Of a stretch of DNA of 64,000 nucleotides, positions 24,979 through 35,553 are shown piece by piece (position 1 is the first letter of the stretch; every line of letters starts with the position of its first letter). Location: NCBI GenBank assembly GCA_009746045.1, contig RPFO01000165.1, positions 312,001-376,000 of the forward strand, read 5' to 3'. This DNA comes from Mesostigma viride. Taxonomy: Eukaryota > Streptophyta > Mesostigmatophyceae > Mesostigmatales > Mesostigmataceae. The translations under genes and the position numbers were made by a program. The notes beneath the pieces are model-generated. The model had not been told where the DNA came from. It saw only the letters and a program-made list of their open reading frames with translations, and did not search any database.

Positions 24979-25966
24979 CAGCCTGTCAAGATCACCTTCA
25001 GCTCTGCCATCTCAGCTGGCCCCATCCTGTACATGGGAACAAAGGGAGGCCTGGCACCATCCACAAGCTTGATGACATGAGTGATTGGCCCTTCAGGAGG
25101 GTACTGTGGCATTTTGTCCTCAAAAATGGCAGCAAACCTGTCCAAAAGGGCATCATGCAGCTTCTGCTCCTCCTCTGTGACAGCTGGTACTGGGTTCACA
25201 GCATTCACCGTGTGGCCATGAGTCTCATCAGAGGGTGAGTTAGGAACCAGATGTAAGAGAAAGACGTGTTCCACTGGGTAAGTAGCCAGGTAAGACAAGG
25301 TGTGATTGGCAGACCATACGTGCTTAAGTAATGCAGCACGTTTCTCTTCCAGTGAAGGCACCTTGACGTCCTCCTTGGCACCTGCAACCCCTCTCCCATC
25401 ATTGACAGCCTCATTAGTAGAACAGCACTCTGTGACTGGTCTTTCTCCCCCCTTAATCACTGTGGTGGCGTCCCACACTGACCCATCCTGAAACTGCACC
25501 ACCTTCTCAGACCACAAGATGGCAGGATTAGCAGACTCCAACCATGGCATCCCCAGAATCACATCAGCAGCAGTGAGTGGAATGACATCTGCTGTGACAG
25601 ACAAGGTTTGACGTGAGCACACTTGAAAAAGCAGTTGCACGTAGCCAGGTGAGTTACTCTGCCTACCATCAGAATATTGGACCTTAACAGGCACAGGGTG
25701 GGGAGCACTGGTAGATGCAGCTCCTGCACCAAGGAAGTGGAAATGTAGTTACTTCCTGCACCTGAGTCAATCATGAAGAGACATAAAGGCTGAGCCAAAG
25801 GGACTGGCACGTTCAACAGCCTAGCCTGGAACTTCAAGAGTTGACTGGGAATAGGAGGGCCCAATGGGGTGGTGGAATCAGAGGCAGACAAGTTGTTCAC
25901 AGGACGGACATGCACAGCAGGCAAACCAGTTAACTCCACCGCTGGACGTAGTCCTGGGGGCTCCAC
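24879..25966 (-). pseudogene. pol: G2 protease and start of RT
   Basis: The pol frame opens at the gag overlap (25966-25976) and carries the retropepsin active site FMIDSGAGSNYIS near 25755. It then shifts near 25694 into the frame 25694-24879, where the rest of the protease continues (DVIPLTAADVILGMPWLES) and leads to the RT start (PMYRMGPAEMAELKVIL). The DSG triad and the ILGMPWL strand fit an active aspartic protease fold, but the shift makes this copy defective. Confidence 0.85.
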
Positions 25967-25975
25967 TAGTTTTTT
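25966..25975 (-). promoter_or_regulatory. Programmed -1 ribosomal frameshift site, gag/pol of G2
   Basis: The minus strand reads CCA AAA AAC TAG. A AAA AAC is a canonical X XXY YYZ slippery heptamer in the gag frame, directly before the gag stop. The pol frame is exactly -1 and is open across it (GCC AAA AAA CTA GTG). This would set the Gag to Gag-Pol ratio. Confidence 0.75.
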
Positions 25976-26369
25976 GGCAGCTCAGGAGGGTGATCTGAAG
26001 ACGAGCTCCCCACTGAAGGCTGCACCTGCTGCTCCTCTATGCCGTCTGCCTCCCCTTCTCCCTCCTCCTCCTCTGCTAGGAGGTGCCACAGGGCGTTGAC
26101 CATCCTACGCCTGTCTTGCCTGCTGAAGCCCTTGGGCTGGAATGGTCCCTTGCCCGAAGCCTGGAAGTTGGGTCTAAACCCTGGCTGTGCCCTGTGGTCG
26201 CTCTGGCTCACCCCAGGAGGGAAGGTGGATGGTCTGGTGAATGGAAGCACCCCCTGAGGACCCTTGGTGTCGCCTGGAAACTGGTCTCGCTTGGGGCAAT
26301 CCCGTGCAAAGTGCCCTAGCTGGCCACACGTGAAACAGGCTCCTTTAGACTGCTCCATGGCACTGAGCT

Positions 26370-26374
26370 CCTCC
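26370..26374. other. Target-site duplication of C1, left
   Basis: CCTCC, repeated at 34200-34204. With one copy removed, the two halves of G2 gag rejoin in frame (VMEEL then SAMEQ). Confidence 0.9.
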
Positions 26375-26991
26375 AGTTGTGAGGGTAAGAATGCCACGAA
26401 TTCCGCCATGGTTCTTGCAGGAAGTTGCCTTTATTAACAATCAGGAAACACAGACGTAAGTCACGTCACTTCCAAGACTGCACGCAGCACAGACGACAGG
26501 GTCGCAGTGCCAAGAGAACGTGCACGCAAGAACTAGCGTCCCGGTGTGACCAAGTCACTCATATAGCTTACTAGGGACGCGTCCAAGTATTCAGCTGCAC
26601 TGTCACAGCTGAACTGTCAATCAATTGATTACACAGACTCTGGCACGCCTTTGGCGCGCAGATCTATCAATTGTCCATACGGCTAGTCCTGTGGACCTAT
26701 CCGTACACTAGTCAGCATCAATTGTCTCATAGGTCCTGGCGCGCTACAGTGCGCCTACCTATCAATTGACCATCAAGTCCTGTACAAGTCCTGTCAACGT
26801 CCTGCGGACTATCAAAGTGACACTTGTACATCCTGTGTCCGTACGCGCCCACAGTGGCGCGCCGGGTACTGTCGGCACAGCCTAGGAAACGTCATAACTT
26901 TTACGTTCCTTAACCAAATGAGGCGTTCAAGGTGCCGTTGGAAAGAGCGTAACAATCTCTATCCATCTAACGTAAATCCTTTACGTTAACT
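26375..26991 (-). repeat. 3' LTR of C1
   Basis: 617 bp, plus strand AGTTGTGAGGG...ACGTTAACT. The matching copy is 33580-34199. It is rich in repeated CAATTGA and GGCGCGC words. By accident its inner edge supplies an ATG in frame with the remaining G2 gag. Confidence 0.93.
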
Positions 26992-27012
26992 CCAATCCCT
27001 TCTTTTCTTTAG
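26992..27012 (-). other. Polypurine tract of C1
   Basis: The minus strand AAAGAAAAGAAGGGATTGG lies immediately before the 3' LTR. Confidence 0.75.
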
Positions 27013-27940
27013 GGATCACATCCCCTGCCAGGGACCCTTGAAGTAGCTTGAAATGTCCTTCACTCCAGCTTGAAGCTTGAACAGATGTCTTTAATGGCCA
27101 TTGCCATTCCCCCAGCCCTTTCTTTTAAGGAACTGGAAAAGAAACAGATCTGCCACAGGGAAAACCATTCATGAGAAATGGATAAAAACCTATGGAAGTG
27201 GCATTACAGAGTACCACCAGATATTAGAAGCACACAAAATTAAATACATACAGGTTAATTCTATGAGGTCTTCTCCAGGAATTAATCCCATCACCTCGGT
27301 AGAGCCTCCAGTACAATGACCTTCTGGCGGTGAGTTACATTAATCCCAGATACTAATCCCATAAAACCCAGTACATATTCAATATAAGTACAATAAATCC
27401 ATGACAATTAAAATACCACTTGACAAAGTAAGGCGTATTACAATAGTTTGCCTGTCATTCTCTCAACAGGGGTCTATTGGCGCCCGTCTTACGGCGCCCG
27501 TCTACTTGCCAGATGGTAAACTGCCACAGCAAACAAATGACAAAATGAAACACATAGGCAACAATTAAATCCTGCCCTGGGGAACTAGGGAAGTCTGAAC
27601 AGGCAAACACCTGAACAGGCCAGCTTGTAGAAACATAATACCAGGGAATCGAACCCCGCCCTATAAACCCCAGAATAAAGGTTCCCAGACCATTGTGAGA
27701 AGTATGTACAAATATACATTTCTTTTAAAATAGAATACATGGTCTGTAATGGACCTGTCAACCTTGTGTAGTCAACAGCATGAACCCCAGCCAAAACCTG
27801 GCTGTATCCTGATTAAAATCAGAGTGAGTGTACCATGGTCCATGAGCCTTAGTACAGACTAAAATACAGGTATTATGCCAGTCACAATGCTGACACTACC
27901 ACACAATCTGCTCTCCAATGCCCTATAACCATGCACCAGC
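27013..27940. other. C1 3' non-coding region
   Basis: About 930 bp between the RNase H stop and the polypurine tract, with no gene. It contains, at 27434-27442, a 9-base sequence complementary in the element RNA to the nine bases immediately after the 5' LTR (33571-33579). Confidence 0.55.
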
Positions 27941-28684
27941 TTAGACAGCTTGCTGAGATGGGTCCATCAGAGACTGAAGAACCTTGTATTGCACTGCTGC
28001 CTTCTGCACTAGCTTGGTCAAAGCATCAGCAGGATTGTCAACCCCAGGGATATGCTCAATATTGGCCAAGGAGGACAACTCCTTAAGAAGGAGATAATCC
28101 AAGTCCCTACTTCTGGCCATCTGCCTGTGCACAAACTGCACCATCCCCATGGAGTCTGTTTTTAGAAGAGTGGTAACCTGAAGTGGCCAAGGAGTGTTAG
28201 AAGTCATCTGATGAAGCAACTCCTTCAGATAAAGGCTTGTGTGAATGCCTTCACAAATAGCCCTGCATTCTGCCACATCACTGCTGACAGCCACCCGTTT
28301 GTGCAGGCGACTAAACCAGCTCACCAAACTCCCCAGGCCTTCCTGTCTGAGCACAAAGAGCCCTGCAGCCCTGCCCCTGACCTTGGAGACCTGCCTGCTG
28401 TCCATTGAGCTATCCACATACAGCTCCATGCAAATGGGTTGTGATAAATCCACTGCAGACAACAGAATGCCAGATGAAGCCCTGACCTGATCAGCCACCT
28501 TGGCAGACCCTAGCTCCACCAGCATGTCATCAGGCAACCTGGCTATGACCATAAGGTCTGGCCTGGAAATGCCTGCCACCCAAGCAACCATGCCCCTCAC
28601 CATGGGACACAGTGCCTGTGTGATGGTTGGAGGAAGCTTGCTAATGAGGGTCTCTTGATAATCATTGCCCCCCACCAGCAGCAT
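27941..28684 (-). pseudogene. pol: C1 RNase H and RT C-terminus
   Basis: 247 codons continuing the RT after a frame break near 28670. Copia-type RNase H features are MELYVDSSMDSRQVSK (first Asp), DVAECRAICEGIH (Glu), LLKTDSMGMVQF (Asp) and a final VDNPADALTKLV block. The preceding GISRPDLMVIARLPDD corresponds to the RT connection. It ends at 27941, before a long 3' non-coding region. Confidence 0.85.
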
Positions 28685-29768
28685 ACGCCACTCCCCCCTT
28701 CTTCACCAGTGTGGCCTCCATGCCCACAAACAGCAGAGGCTCATTCTCCACCTGCCATTGCTCCCTACCCAGAGGAAACTTGGACTTAATGATGGAGATC
28801 AGCTCCTTAAGCCACGACGTGGGAGCTATCAGATGTAGGTCATCCCCGTGCAGCGAAGCATACACTGGCAGGCCTTCCCATTGCCCCAGAAACAGACAGG
28901 GGTCTACAGGAGAGACCTTCAAGTTGCAATGCTCCTTCAGGAAACGGTTGAGAGTCTCCCTCCAGATTATTGGACTTGACCTCAGGCCCTCCAGGCCCTT
29001 GAGGATTTTAAGGAACTCCGTGTGGATGTCCCTTTTCCATACAGCAGGCACCCTAACATAGAAAGGCGTCTTGCCCTCCCACTTTTCCTGTGCCACATCT
29101 GCATCACCCTCCAGAAATGCCCTCTTGAAGTCTATCACCACTGAGCCATAGTCCAAGCCCTTGTTGAGAAGGCCTAGAAAGACACACAGCAGCAGCCTCC
29201 AAGTATCATGCAGCATGCCAGGGGTATACAACTCCTCAGCAGTGCACTCACCAGTACCCTTGAACTCATTCAGCACTGGCCTGACATGTGGTACCTTGAC
29301 CCCGTCCACCTCCTTCATCTTGATGACAAACTTGAGCTTGAGTAGACGTCGTGCAGGAGGCAGGTCATTGACAGGTTCCACGCATTTCTTGGAGATCCAG
29401 TCCTCCCCAGATTTAATCAGACCCAGTGTGACCTGGGGACACATAATGGGAGAGGACATGAGCTTCACCAGGCCTTGGTAGTTGATAGGGCTGTGTCCAG
29501 CAAGTGAGTGAGGACCAATGCCCAAACTGCTTGGATGACTAGCAGCTGGCAGTATGAGGTCATCAACCAAGGGCTCCTGCCCCTGGCACACTTGCACACG
29601 CTTAACCGTCCTGGTTACTGCACGTGATAGGTGAGTGGTCCTGAAATTAATCAGTGGGACCTGACCAGCCCCTTCCTTAGTCAGGAGAGAGGACGTGATC
29701 ACTACCCATCCTGGCATAGGAAATTCTGCCCCAGAAGAGCAGGTCCTTGATAGCCCTCCAAGACACAA
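28662..29768 (-). pseudogene. pol: C1 reverse transcriptase (HGDD type)
   Basis: Copia-like RT blocks are in order: KLKFVIKMKEVDGVKVPHVR, VIDFKRAFLEGDADVAQ, LEGLRSSPIIWRETLNRFL and the catalytic box SLHGDDLHL near residue 306. The usual Y-x-D-D is replaced by H-G-D-D; both metal-binding Asp residues remain. Element C2 has the same change, so it is a lineage trait rather than decay. The protease frame joins through a -1 break near 29740, and the RNase H frame follows after another near 28670. Confidence 0.85.
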
Positions 29769-31564
29769 AAAGCAGTGTCCTGTCCAAGGATAGGAATGAA
29801 TACCTCACCCAGTACCTTCACGTGTACCCCGCCACTGAAGTCAGACACAAACTGATAGCTGGGTTCAGACATGCTGTACCCTGCTGCAGCCCTGGTCCCA
29901 ATGATGGAAACCTGAGAATTAGTGTCTACCTCTAAGGCAGTGTCCAGCCCCAGATTGCCATGCCACCTGAGCTTGGCTACCTTGGGCTGCTTCTTGGCCC
30001 TTTGTAGAGCCCCAATCAATCCAGCCAAACTTGTCCCCCTGGGCTTGGTTAGTGCCTTGGGCTTGACAGTTGACTCCCCAGCTGTTGACCTTGCAGCCTG
30101 TTCAACAAGTACCTCTGCAACCTGGCCAGGGCTGACAGATTCCCCTGCAACAGATGTGGTCGTTGCGTCAGTGATGTCACCTGGGACCTGAAAATCCTGC
30201 AGATCCTGTGAGCCTTGTGCCTGACTGCCCTCATTCATCAGGTTAGGCTTGACATATGACCAACTCAGCCGGTGTACATGCTTTGGTTCGTCCTCCATGC
30301 TGACCAAGCATGCGTGGCTAGCTTCATCAACCTGGGTAACCACCCCAGGACTCCAGCTACCACGTTTGCCATAAAGGCTAGGTTCCTTCCAAGCTAGGAC
30401 CTTCTGACCCACTTGTGGCTCCAGCATCTTCCAACCCCGGTCCTTCTCCCTCAGCTTGGCAAAGGTGACATGTGCAGCATGTTTCCAGCCCTCCAGCACA
30501 TGTGGTGGGCACAGGCCATGATATAGACCCATTGGGCTGACAGCAACTCCATCATAGTAGAAGTTAACCCTGCTGTTCAGCTGCTGCTCCACGTTCCTCA
30601 GCCATGCACTCCTGACAAGTGCAGGTGCAGACAAGGGTACCCAGTCTTCAGAGATGATCAATTTCTTGACCTCCTGGATTGCCCTCTCGATAGCACCCTG
30701 CTGCCCATGAGCCTCCCTAGGTGTAACCAGCAACTCAGGAAGGGTAGGATCACCCTTGAGATGCTGAAACTGCATGTCCACCTGGATCCTTGTGGTAGGA
30801 AACTTGGCTCTTACATTCTGCAGGGCAGCCAGCAAGTACCTGTTCTTCATAGAAGGTAAATGCTCCAGCACCTTGTATTTCGTGTACCTGTCCACGCACA
30901 CCAACAGTTGCATGCCCCTGATGTGTTGGATATCACACTGCAGATCACCAATGCTCTGAGGTAGAGCTTTGGCATGTGATTTCCTGGGCTTGTTGGAGGA
31001 CAACTGGCACTTACACCGTGAGGCAGCTTGCTGACACGCCTTAAGAAGGGGTGCCCTGCCCATACGGAAGGCAAAGTTGTTTGACAGAGAAGTGGCATGC
31101 CCAAACATGTTGTGGATTCGGGCACCCAACTCCTGGTACACAGAGGAAGCAGTCCCTGGCACAGTCAGGACTGTGCTGTCAGGTTGTCCAGCATCACCAT
31201 GCTGACTTCCATCCTGTTCTGACTCAGAGCCTGAGTCACCCTGCTCATGCCCAACACCTGGACCGCCAGCAGGGACCACATGCATACCACCAGAGGCCTT
31301 CACACCCCTCTGTGGTTGTACATTGGTTTCTCTCAAAATGAGAGGTCCACCCTCGTGCCCAGCACGAGGATGCATAGGGTCAGACATTCTTACAGCTGCA
31401 TCAGCTGTCAAGGACGTCTTCATAGGAACCTGTACCTCTCCAGGTGACCTGGGGCCACACTGAACCTGGAGATCACCCTCTTGTTGCCCAGATATAAAAT
31501 CTGCATTGGAGCACCTGGCCTCCCCCTTGGGTGAATTAAGGTGTGTAGGGGTTGCCTCAGACAG
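29702..31564 (-). CDS. pol: C1 integrase followed by protease-like domain
   Basis: The pol frame is open from directly after the gag UGA. Counted from the Met at 31423, a degenerate HHCC region (about 100-140) precedes the integrase acidic residues D164, D216 and E246 (GAIERAIQEV). Next come an SH3-like C-terminal region (VGQKVLAWKEP, GKRGSWSPGVVTQVD) and a low-complexity linker. From about residue 490 there is a retropepsin-like segment: LEVDTNSQVSIIGT, ending in GPALLGQNFL. Normal copia order is protease before integrase; here protease follows. The catalytic triad reads DTN instead of DTG/DSG. Element C2 shows the same order with DTQ. The frame ends at 29702, at the RT junction. Confidence 0.75.
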   Translation of the reverse strand: MSEATPTHLNSPKGEARCSNADFISGQQEGDLQVQCGPRSPGEVQVPMKTSLTADAAVRMSDPMHPRAGHEGGPLILRETNVQPQRGVKASGGMHVVPAGGPGVGHEQGDSGSESEQDGSQHGDAGQPDSTVLTVPGTASSVYQELGARIHNMFGHATSLSNNFAFRMGRAPLLKACQQAASRCKCQLSSNKPRKSHAKALPQSIGDLQCDIQHIRGMQLLVCVDRYTKYKVLEHLPSMKNRYLLAALQNVRAKFPTTRIQVDMQFQHLKGDPTLPELLVTPREAHGQQGAIERAIQEVKKLIISEDWVPLSAPALVRSAWLRNVEQQLNSRVNFYYDGVAVSPMGLYHGLCPPHVLEGWKHAAHVTFAKLREKDRGWKMLEPQVGQKVLAWKEPSLYGKRGSWSPGVVTQVDEASHACLVSMEDEPKHVHRLSWSYVKPNLMNEGSQAQGSQDLQDFQVPGDITDATTTSVAGESVSPGQVAEVLVEQAARSTAGESTVKPKALTKPRGTSLAGLIGALQRAKKQPKVAKLRWHGNLGLDTALEVDTNSQVSIIGTRAAAGYSMSEPSYQFVSDFSGGVHVKVLGEVFIPILGQDTAFCVLEGYQGPALLGQNFLCQDG

Positions 31565-31567
31565 TCA
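31565..31567 (-). promoter_or_regulatory. In-frame UGA between gag and pol of C1 (readthrough candidate)
   Basis: The minus strand reads GAG CAG TGA CTG TCT. Gag ends here, and the same frame then stays open through integrase and the protease-like domain for about 620 codons. A UGA followed by C is a leaky context, so stop readthrough could make Gag-Pol. A nonsense mutation is the alternative. Confidence 0.5.
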
Positions 31568-32679
31568 CTGCTCCTTGTTGTCTTCTTGCTGACTGCCCTT
31601 TGAAGGCTGGCCTGCCTGGGACTTGTTGTTGTTCTTCTTGTTGTTGTTGTTATTCTTGTTGCTGCCCTGGCCCTGGGACTTCTTGAAGCTGGGACACTCC
31701 TTCTTGATGTGCCCCCACCCCTTGCACAGGTAGCATTGTATCTTGGACTTGCCCTGGCCACTGCCCCCATTGTCAGACGCGTTGCCCTGCTTGGGCTGAC
31801 CACCCACCCGCCTGAACACCGACTTGGAGTGTGACCTCCTGTCAGAATCAGGTGAATGATCTCCCTTGCGCTTGTGATGGTTGCCCCTACGCCCTCCTTG
31901 GCTTCGGTCAGCCTCAGACGTCTTGGAGCCACCCTGGGTACGCCCGCCTGCCTGGGTAGCCTTCACTGCTGGCACTCCACCCTCAAACAGCTCCTCTGCC
32001 TCGAGAGCTTGTTTAATGATGACCTTGTAGGCCTTCAGGGTAGAGTGTGGGGCACACATGACTTTTAAGGAGCCACGTGTCGCCTTATCCAGCCCAGAAA
32101 CCTTGAGCCAGTTGGTTAGGGCTATGTTATCAGCGACATTAAAGCCGTGAGCCCTGCCCTCCTCAACCATCTTACAATAGTTGAGAAAGTTCTGGATCAG
32201 GTCCCCCTTGACCTCCCACCCTTGGTACTTGTCCTGCCAATGGATGCCGACCTTCTTTCGTTGGTCTCCAGCAGCTCCTTCAGCTCAGCCACGTACAGTG
32301 CCCAGGCCTTATTGGCCTTTTTGCACTCCCTGGTTAGGTCCTTAATCTGGTCAGTACACTTGCCAAAAGTGCTACTGCCTATCCAGATTTGATAGTAATT
32401 TGTACCACCGTACAAGCTAGGGAACCCTTCCAATCCCTCCACAAACTCTTCAGCCTGCTTAGGCTTGGAGTCTGAGGTTACAGGCTGCAACTGATTGACA
32501 ATTAAAAGACCCTGTGTGGTAAGATCAAAGCCATGAATAGCTTGTGCATTATTATTATTGTGAGGAAGGTTGGTAATCTCTCCGGTAAGCCCCACGTCAT
32601 CTACGTGAGCGGTTCCACTACCAGCACCCCCATTATTATTCCCACTGGCTGGACCCTTGCTACGGCGTCCCTCAGCCAT
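31565..32679 (-). pseudogene. gag: C1 gag with CCHC zinc knuckle (one frame break)
   Basis: ATG at 32679. The N-terminus is Gly/Asn-rich, then a capsid-like region (YQIWIGSSTFGKCTDQIKDL). The frame shifts near 32200 within a continuous coding text (WQDKYQGWEVKGDL). The second part contains LTNWLKVSGLDKATRG and AYKVIIKQALEAEELF. It then has a basic Ser/Arg/Lys stretch, the knuckle CYLCKGWGHIKKEC and an Asn/Lys-rich tail ending at the UGA (31565-31567). This is a typical nucleic-acid-binding gag protein of a copia-like element. Confidence 0.85.
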
Positions 32680-32848
32680 CCTGCACTACCAGCTATTCAA
32701 AGAACACCTTAACAAAGCAGCAGAAAATATGTACAAAATTTTTGTGTCGCCACTGCCGCCTGCGCCGGTGTCGCTGCCGCCCCGCGAATTGCCGCTGAAA
32801 ATTCGACAAAAAAATGTCGACGAGTACTGCAGAAGAAAATTAGGCCGA

Positions 32849-33555
32849 CTAGTAGTCAAGGCCCCTGAAGTCGCAGTACGTGTATACGAACTCACGATCC
32901 TCCATATCCAGCTCCGGACCTGCACCGGTATGAATTAAAACCGGCGTGCTCCCCGCCGCGTAAGTTGCGACGCGCCGACGCGCGACGAGGCGCAGAGGAT
33001 GTGTAAAGATCGTCAATAATTCCCACCCCGCGGGAATCCACTCTCGCACAGAGGCGAGAAATGCCACCAGGTTAATTAAAACCTGGCGCTCGCGACTGCG
33101 TACGCCGCGAGTGAGCAGCGATAACAGCGCGAGATCCTGAAACAAATTTGTTGACACCGCCGGCGCGCCCCCCGTGCGTAGCGATGCCCAGTTTTGCAGG
33201 TTTCTCTGGTAACCGGTGAGTGAAGAGAGGACGTTGTCCAACTCCTCAATGGCAGTCGTGACTTCGGTCACCGACCGCAAACCTCCCCGCACCTGGACCG
33301 TAAATGTCGATAAATGTTTCGAATCTGGTCCAACAGTTGCGGAGCCGGCACCAGTGCTGGCAAATCGGGGTCCTCGGGGTTATCCCCGAGCAATGCGTGA
33401 GCTGCACGCTGCTGACGATGAAGCTCGTCGAGCGAGACCGTTACTTCGTCGAGCAATTGCTGCCACGACGGCACCGTCGGTCTTGACGAAGAACCAGCCG
33501 GCGGAGCGGCTATTTCCTCATCGTCCGGAATCCGAAATTCTTCCGAATTTGGCAT
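32849..33555 (-). pseudogene. C1 leader ORF (ORF0) between 5' LTR and gag
   Basis: An ATG at 33555 (MPNSEEFRIPDDEE) opens a frame to 33268. Within a 25-base overlap the sense passes into a second frame that ends at 32849, giving about 235 residues in all. It is Leu-rich and helical (WQQLLDEVTVSLDELHRQQRAAHALLGD cut into two helices; LFQDLALLSLLTRGVRSRERQVLINLVAFLASV). No domain recognised. Its position, just inside the 5' LTR and before gag, is unusual for copia elements. The bases 32680-32848 between it and the gag ATG are a GC-rich leader. Confidence 0.45.
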
Positions 33556-33570
33556 CTTTTTGACAGAGCG

Positions 33571-33579
33571 TGTAATACG
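33571..33579 (-). other. Primer-binding position of C1, complementary to own 3' region
   Basis: Directly after the 5' LTR the minus strand reads CGTATTACA. It is not a TGG-type tRNA site. Its exact complement in element RNA lies at 27434-27442. Compare the same situation in C2 (51849-51860 and 56962-56973). Confidence 0.45.
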
Positions 33580-34199
33580 AGTTGTGAGGGTAAGAATGCC
33601 ACGAATTCCGCCATGGTTCTTGCAGGAAGTTGCCTTTATTAACAATCAGGAAACACAGACGTAAGTCACGTCACTTCCAAGACTGCACGCAGCACAGACG
33701 ACAGGGTCGCAGTGCCAAGAGAACGTGCACGCAAGAACTAGCGTCCCGGTGTGACCAAGTCACTCATATAGCTTACTAGGGACGCGTCCAAGTATTCAGC
33801 TGCACTGTCACAGCTGAACTGTCAATCAATTGATTACACAGACTCTGGCACGCCTTTGGCGCGCAGATCTATCAATTGTCCATACGGCTAGTCCTGTGGA
33901 CCTATCCGTACACTAGTCAGCATCAATTGTCTCATAGGTCCTGGCGCGCTACAGTGCGCCTACCTATCAATTGACCATCAAGTCCTGTACAAGTCCTGTC
34001 AACGTCCTGCGGACTATCAAAGTGACACTTGTACATCCTGTGTCCGTACGCGCCCACAGTGGCGCGCCGGGTACTGTCGGCACAGCCTAGGAATTAACGT
34101 CATAACTTTTACGTTCCTTAACCAAATGAGGCGTTCAAGGTGCCGTTGGAAAGAGCGTAACAATCTCTATCCATCTAACGTAAATCCTTTACGTTAACT
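33580..34199 (-). repeat. 5' LTR of C1
   Basis: 620 bp, identical by eye to 26375-26991 apart from a 3-base insertion (AATTAACG against AAACG). Near identity implies recent integration. Confidence 0.93.
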
Positions 34200-35553
34200 C
34201 CTCCATCACAGCGTTCAGCTGGTTCAGGGGCTTCTTAACAGCAGACGCCTGGTTGCCTGCAACAGGTTCCCACTTGAGGGAAAAGTCGGGGACACGGCAC
34301 AGCGTGAGGGCATAAGACAGCACCGTATCCCACTTCCACTCGACATAGTCGAAAGGGGAGAAATGCTTGTCAATATCTACCCTGACTTGAGGGGAGAGCC
34401 CATGCAGAAACCTGTGAAGAGCTTCAGAATCAGAACACTGGGGGATTTTGGCCCTCAGGTTGGTAAACGTCTCCACATATTGTGCATGGTAGTGGCAGGC
34501 CTGACTGAGTACAGTTGGCCAACGCGTCCCGGTCCAGACGGAGCTGGTCCTGGGGAAGTAGAAAACGTCGAAATGAAAGCATGAGAGATGGCAAATCCGT
34601 GCAAGTATTACCTGCCGAGGATCGTAAAAACTCATCAAACCTGTCGGCTGCACTGTCGCTCATTCGCTGTCGAACCATCTTCTTCTGGATGTCCAGGGAA
34701 AGTCGTTCTTCCGCTCGTTTGCCGTAGTTAGCAAAGTGGATAGCGAACACATCCTGAAATCGAGTAGAGAAATGATCGAAACTGCGGTGGGTTAGATTGG
34801 TGAGCGACAGCTTGTCTACGGATTCGATTTTTGGAAATGGCGGGGCGGAACCTTGATGCGGTGGTATAGTGACGGTCACGGGGACGTCGCTGGCGGGGTG
34901 GTGAAGGTGACCGAGGTCGTCTGCGCTGGATCCTGCCTATCGCTATCCTGCGTCTCATTCCTCGTAGTAACTGCGGTACTATTAGGTAAAACCCTTCCGT
35001 CACCCAACCGAGGAGCCTCTCTCCCCAATCCAGCAACCATGTCACCACGCATGGCCGCCTCCTCCTCCTCAATTCTCTGACGAAGTCTTCCCACATCCTG
35101 TTCCACCTCCTCCACCATCTTTCTATACATCGCTGCGTGTTGTTCATCGTGTAATAATCTGATTTTAGCTGCTGAGAGGCGATCCGCTGCAAGTCTGGTC
35201 CCGTCTCTTCCAGGCGTGGTATTTAGCGGGAAAAGAAATGAAGATGATGCACTCGGCACAGGACTCGTTCGCGCGCTTGGAATCCTGGGCGACAGTGACA
35301 CTCCTCGGCCCACGCCTGTCAGCGATGGCTCGCCTGGTTGGAGACCAGATGCAATGACGGAAAACTTGGGCCCTATGGACAACGAGGGCCGCCTCACTTC
35401 AGACATAGAAGTACGGTTGAAATCAAGTTGACGCCGTGGAGTACGAGTAGTTGTCTCAGCACCTTCCCTAGCAATGGGTTCCAGAGATGATGACAGATCG
35501 CTTGGACCTTGATTAGTAGGGGGTAAAGGTGATTGTGTCTTCGAACTACTCAT
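34200..35553 (-). pseudogene. gag: G2 gag, 5' part (matrix/capsid region), cut by C1
   Basis: ATG at 35553 (MSSSKTQSPLPPTNQ). A Ser/Pro/Arg-rich region is followed by a coiled-coil-like stretch (MYRKMVEEVEQDVGRLRQRIEEEEAAM). A capsid part shows retrotransposon gag features (DIQKKMVRQRMSDSAADRFDE; YHAQYVETFTNLRAKIP; LHRFLHGLSPQVRVDI). Two frame breaks (about 34877 and 34530) occur in it. At 34204 the sense stops exactly at the C1 insertion and resumes in frame at 26374. Bases 34200-34204 are the right copy of the C1 target duplication (CCTCC). Confidence 0.88.

Larger units (their letters stand above)
25966..26374 (-). pseudogene. gag: G2 gag, 3' part (nucleocapsid), separated by C1
   Basis: Continues the gag frame interrupted at 34200. 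It starts with LSAMEQSKGACFTCGQLG, and the zinc knuckle is CFTCGQLGHFARDC (C-x2-C-x4-H-x4-C). A Pro/Phe/Gly-rich stretch and an acidic Glu-rich tail follow, ending at the TAG within the frameshift site. The apparent ATG at 26409 lies in the C1 LTR and is not the true start. Confidence 0.88.
26375..34199 (-). mobile_element. Divergent Ty1/copia-like LTR retrotransposon C1, nested in G2 gag
   Basis: 7825 bp with LTRs at 33580-34199 (5') and 26375-26991 (3'), CCTCC duplications and a polypurine tract. Minus-strand order: leader ORF, gag, UGA, integrase, protease-like domain, RT, RNase H. The LTRs are essentially identical except for a 3-base indel, so insertion is recent relative to G2. LTR ends are AGTT...AACT rather than TG...CA, as in element C2. 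Three internal frame breaks (about 32200, 29740 and 28670) indicate a copy that is now defective or was made in trans. Confidence 0.92.

Noticed and set aside
26375-26409. ATG at 26409 as the true start of a zinc-knuckle gene
   Set aside because: The first codons lie in the C1 LTR. The knuckle belongs to G2 gag, which continues at 34200 on the other side of C1.
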